Notes under the pieces: model-generated | Databases searched by the model: none | Told to the model about the DNA's origin: nothing | What the model saw: only the letters and a program-made list of their open reading frames with translations | Shown here: positions 38,328 to 40,580 of the stretch, piece after piece | How the letters are laid out: each line of letters opens with the position of its first letter | Numbering within the stretch: the first letter of the stretch is position 1 | NCBI GenBank assembly: GCA_017302505.1 | Contig: JAFLDH010000013.1 | Coordinates: forward strand, 1-40,580 | DNA: 40,580 bases | Reading direction: 5' to 3' | Origin: Burkholderiales bacterium | GTDB taxonomy: Bacteria > Pseudomonadota > Gammaproteobacteria > Burkholderiales > Burkholderiaceae_C | Position numbers and translations under genes: made by a program

Positions 38328-40580
38328 TCAGTTGCTCCAGAAGTGAATGAGCTGACTCAGCTTGCGAGTGCTGTCCCGCGCTTGCAGCCCGATCTCGCGG
38401 TACGACGACCGGCTGGCGTCGCCATCTAAAGGCAGCACTTCGTCGCCAGTGCAGCGCGGATTCGGGCTGTTGTTCGAGTTGGCCACCGTAGAACTACCGC
38501 CCACCGGCGTCACGGTCGACAGCTCTACCCCGGAGCGATTCGGTGCCCACTCGTAGGCCGGCGCACCGGCGTCGCCCGCTGCGCCGATGCGGAACCATAG
38601 GCTGCCACGCTTCCAGTAATTGCCTGTCTCGGATTGAACGTTGGTGGCCGAAACCCGGTTCTGCGAGAACAGATAGCCGAAGTTGACATAGCTGTCGGCC
38701 GGATTTGTCCACGCGAGCGTGTGCGCCAGGCTGTTCAGCGACGCCGCATTCGCGCCCGTCGGCTTCAGGTAGGTATCGATCGTCGCCTGGGCCAGCGTGG
38801 GCCAGTTCTTTGCCACGCCAGCCGCCGCGCGCTCGTACGGGGTGGCGTTGCGCACCATGATCACCTCGTCAGGCGTGAAGCCGCCATTGCTGTAGTAGTA
38901 GATCTCGGCGGTGTAGACCGCCCACGCCGGGATCGTGCCGGCGAACGGGGCCGACCGATAGTCCTGGTTGACGGGCGAAGGCGTCGCCGCCCAGTTCGTG
39001 CTCGGGCTCGGCATCGTCACGGCCGAGCCATCCAGTTTCGCAGCATCGACGATGAAGTCGTTGCCACCGCCGTTGTTCCACCACTGAATGCCCGTCGAGT
39101 TGTTGATCGTCAACAGCCCTTCCTGGTTGGTGATCGGGAAGCGGTCATCGGTGCCGCAGCGCTGCGAGCGGTGCGTCACCACGCCGGCCGCCGGCAGCCC
39201 AGGGCCCTTCCACACGACGGCGCGTACGTTGCTGGTGTCGGCCATGCTGCCGTCCGGGTTGAAGGTCAGACGGATCGTCGATTCCAGGCGGTCTTGCAGG
39301 AAATAGTTGCTCGGGTTGGCCGCCGCCAGAGCGGTGTTCACCGCCACGCGACGGTTCAGCCGCTGTTCCACACCCATCGCATAGGGCAGCTGGTTGCCCA
39401 CGAATTCCCACGCACCGGCCACCTTGGCCAGCGTGTAGAAACCGCCGCCGGCCTTGCCGGACGCCGTGGTCGTCGGCACGTACATGACCACGCAGGTCTG
39501 CGTGTTGCAGTACGGGTGCTGGAAGGTGTTGCCGCTGTAGTTGGGCGGCGCCAGCACGGTGGCGATGGTCGGCTGGCCGACCTTCAGGCCGGTGTTGGCG
39601 GTGTAGCGGAACACGTTCTGGCCCATGCGCTCGACCCAGCCGCCGCCGTCGGACTTCCAGCCGGCGATGCCGAAGTTGCAGGCGCCCAGCACGGCCGTCA
39701 CCTCCTTGTTGGCGTCCATCGTCACGCGCTGCTCCAGCGGCAGGGCCAGGCAGGCCTCCACCTTCTTCGCGATGGCCGTCATCTCGGCCACCGTCGGCAG
39801 GTTGGACGGCGGCTCGCTGGCCGGCAGCGTGGGCGCCTGCGTCGGCGTGGCCACCTGGGTGGGCGTCAATTGCACGGCTGCAGGCGGTGCCCCGCTGTCG
39901 CTGTTGGGCGCCGTCAGGTTGGTGATCGCCACAGCACCGCCCGTGCCGATGTCCACCGCCACCTGGTCCAGTACCGAGTCGATGCCGCTGCCGTTGGCAG
40001 CGAACGGCGTCTTCAGGGGGTCGAAGCCATCGCCCAGCAGCGCGGCGAAAACGGGGTTGGACTTCAGGGTGTTCACCACCAGTGTCGACGCATCCGCCAC
40101 CGTGGTGGCGCTGACGGCGGCGATGTTGGCAGCCGAGGTCAGCGCATTCAGGTCACCGCCTGGGGCAATCAGCGCGGCCACTGCGTTGGTCAGCGACGTG
40201 ACGTTGGCCGTGTTGTCGGCATTGGCCGTCACGCTGGGCACCACGGCCACGACGGTGACCGGTTCGCCGTTCAGCGTGCCGCTGGCGCTGACCACCAGCG
40301 GCGGGGTCAGCGTGGACACGTCCAACGAATAGGCGCCATTGGCATCGGCCGTGCCGGTGACGTCGGCCGTGGCGGCATCGGCGTCGCGTACCGTCACGGT
40401 GGCCCCCGGCACCGCGGCACCGACCGCCACCGTGCCCTCGATCACCGTCGCCGCCGGAGCAGCGGGCGCCGCGGGCGCTGCCGCCACCGGGTCGTCGTCG
40501 CCGCAGCCATGCAGGGCCAGCACGGCGGCGGCGATCAAGGTCAACGCGCCGGCGCGGCGCGCCAGGTGGCGGGGTGGGCG
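38328..40580 (-). CDS. Large lipoprotein, 5' end outside window
   Basis: About 750 residues are visible. The N-terminal part reads HLARRAGALTLIAAAVLALHGCGDDD, a lipoprotein signal with lipobox L-H-G-C. The first frame start inside the window is a TTG at 40544, which would lose the arginines of the signal, so the true start is probably beyond base 40580. After an alanine-proline linker, residues about 35-110 look like a carboxypeptidase-regulatory or Ig-like beta domain (GTVAVGAAVPGATVTVRDAD, GAYSLDVSTLTPPLVV). The rest is a long beta-rich region of unknown type. It is likely exposed on the outer or periplasmic face. No enzyme motif is seen. Confidence 0.7.
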   Translation of the reverse strand, partial: RPPRHLARRAGALTLIAAAVLALHGCGDDDPVAAAPAAPAAPAATVIEGTVAVGAAVPGATVTVRDADAATADVTGTADANGAYSLDVSTLTPPLVVSASGTLNGEPVTVVAVVPSVTANADNTANVTSLTNAVAALIAPGGDLNALTSAANIAAVSATTVADASTLVVNTLKSNPVFAALLGDGFDPLKTPFAANGSGIDSVLDQVAVDIGTGGAVAITNLTAPNSDSGAPPAAVQLTPTQVATPTQAPTLPASEPPSNLPTVAEMTAIAKKVEACLALPLEQRVTMDANKEVTAVLGACNFGIAGWKSDGGGWVERMGQNVFRYTANTGLKVGQPTIATVLAPPNYSGNTFQHPYCNTQTCVVMYVPTTTASGKAGGGFYTLAKVAGAWEFVGNQLPYAMGVEQRLNRRVAVNTALAAANPSNYFLQDRLESTIRLTFNPDGSMADTSNVRAVVWKGPGLPAAGVVTHRSQRCGTDDRFPITNQEGLLTINNSTGIQWWNNGGGNDFIVDAAKLDGSAVTMPSPSTNWAATPSPVNQDYRSAPFAGTIPAWAVYTAEIYYYSNGGFTPDEVIMVRNATPYERAAAGVAKNWPTLAQATIDTYLKPTGANAASLNSLAHTLAWTNPADSYVNFGYLFSQNRVSATNVQSETGNYWKRGSLWFRIGAAGDAGAPAYEWAPNRSGVELSTVTPVGGSSTVANSNNSPNPRCTGDEVLPLDGDASRSSYREIGLQARDSTRKLSQLIHFWSN

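Overview
The window is GC-rich DNA of a betaproteobacterium, most likely Burkholderiales. Evidence is the codon use, an RNase R gene beside a CUG-reading tRNA-Leu, adhP- and hdhA-like genes, and families typical of Rubrivivax, Leptothrix or Ideonella-like genomes. No rRNA or ribosomal protein gene is present to place it further. Layout: (1) 1-2313 is host core DNA: the 5' part of rnr (minus) and tRNA-Leu(CAG). (2) About 2314-11.9 kb is a decayed, plasmid- or satellite-like element abutting the 3' end of tRNA-Leu. It starts with short inverted repeats that resemble integrase arm sites, although no integrase gene is seen. It then carries an AlbA_2/Schlafen-type protein, an AT-rich block of TTGACAC half-sites (candidate origin), a P4/D5-type primase-helicase operon, an orphan DUF433 gene, many small genes of unknown function and a broken DNA methyltransferase. 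Eight copies of a 19-bp palindrome, GTGWTTRACSGTYAAWCAC, lie between 6.98 and 10.63 kb. Their shape recalls ParB/KorB-type sites. (3) About 11.9-13.87 kb is a scar zone with a GIY-YIG-like gene and an IS110-family transposase remnant. (4) 13.87-19.04 kb is a tightly overlapping chromate-resistance operon: chrB, chrA, a superoxide dismutase-rhodanese fusion (chrC-chrE), a Cj0069-type ATP-grasp protein and a TonB-like protein. (5) 19.4-30.4 kb holds metabolic genes: an M20 amidohydrolase, a zinc alcohol dehydrogenase (adhP), an outer-membrane barrel with two short-chain dehydrogenases (one close to hdhA), a membrane protein, a winged-helix regulator, a decaying cluster of small exported proteins and a YtcJ-like amidohydrolase. 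(6) 30.4-32.4 kb is a less GC-rich islet with a structured non-coding stretch, a duplicated segment of about 100 bp and two orphan genes. (7) 32.4-40.58 kb has an alpha/beta hydrolase operon divergent from a LysR regulator, two small hypotheticals, a dCache-HAMP-PAS-GGDEF diguanylate cyclase and a large lipoprotein cut by the window end. How the parts work together: the chr operon is a complete chromate module, with sensing (ChrB), efflux (ChrA), and handling of superoxide and sulfur or redox stress (SOD-rhodanese). In the element, the primase-helicase and the half-site block beside it look like a replication module, and the palindrome family looks like a multi-site regulatory or partition system whose protein is not encoded in the window. 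All functional assignments come from reading the sequence; no database search was run.
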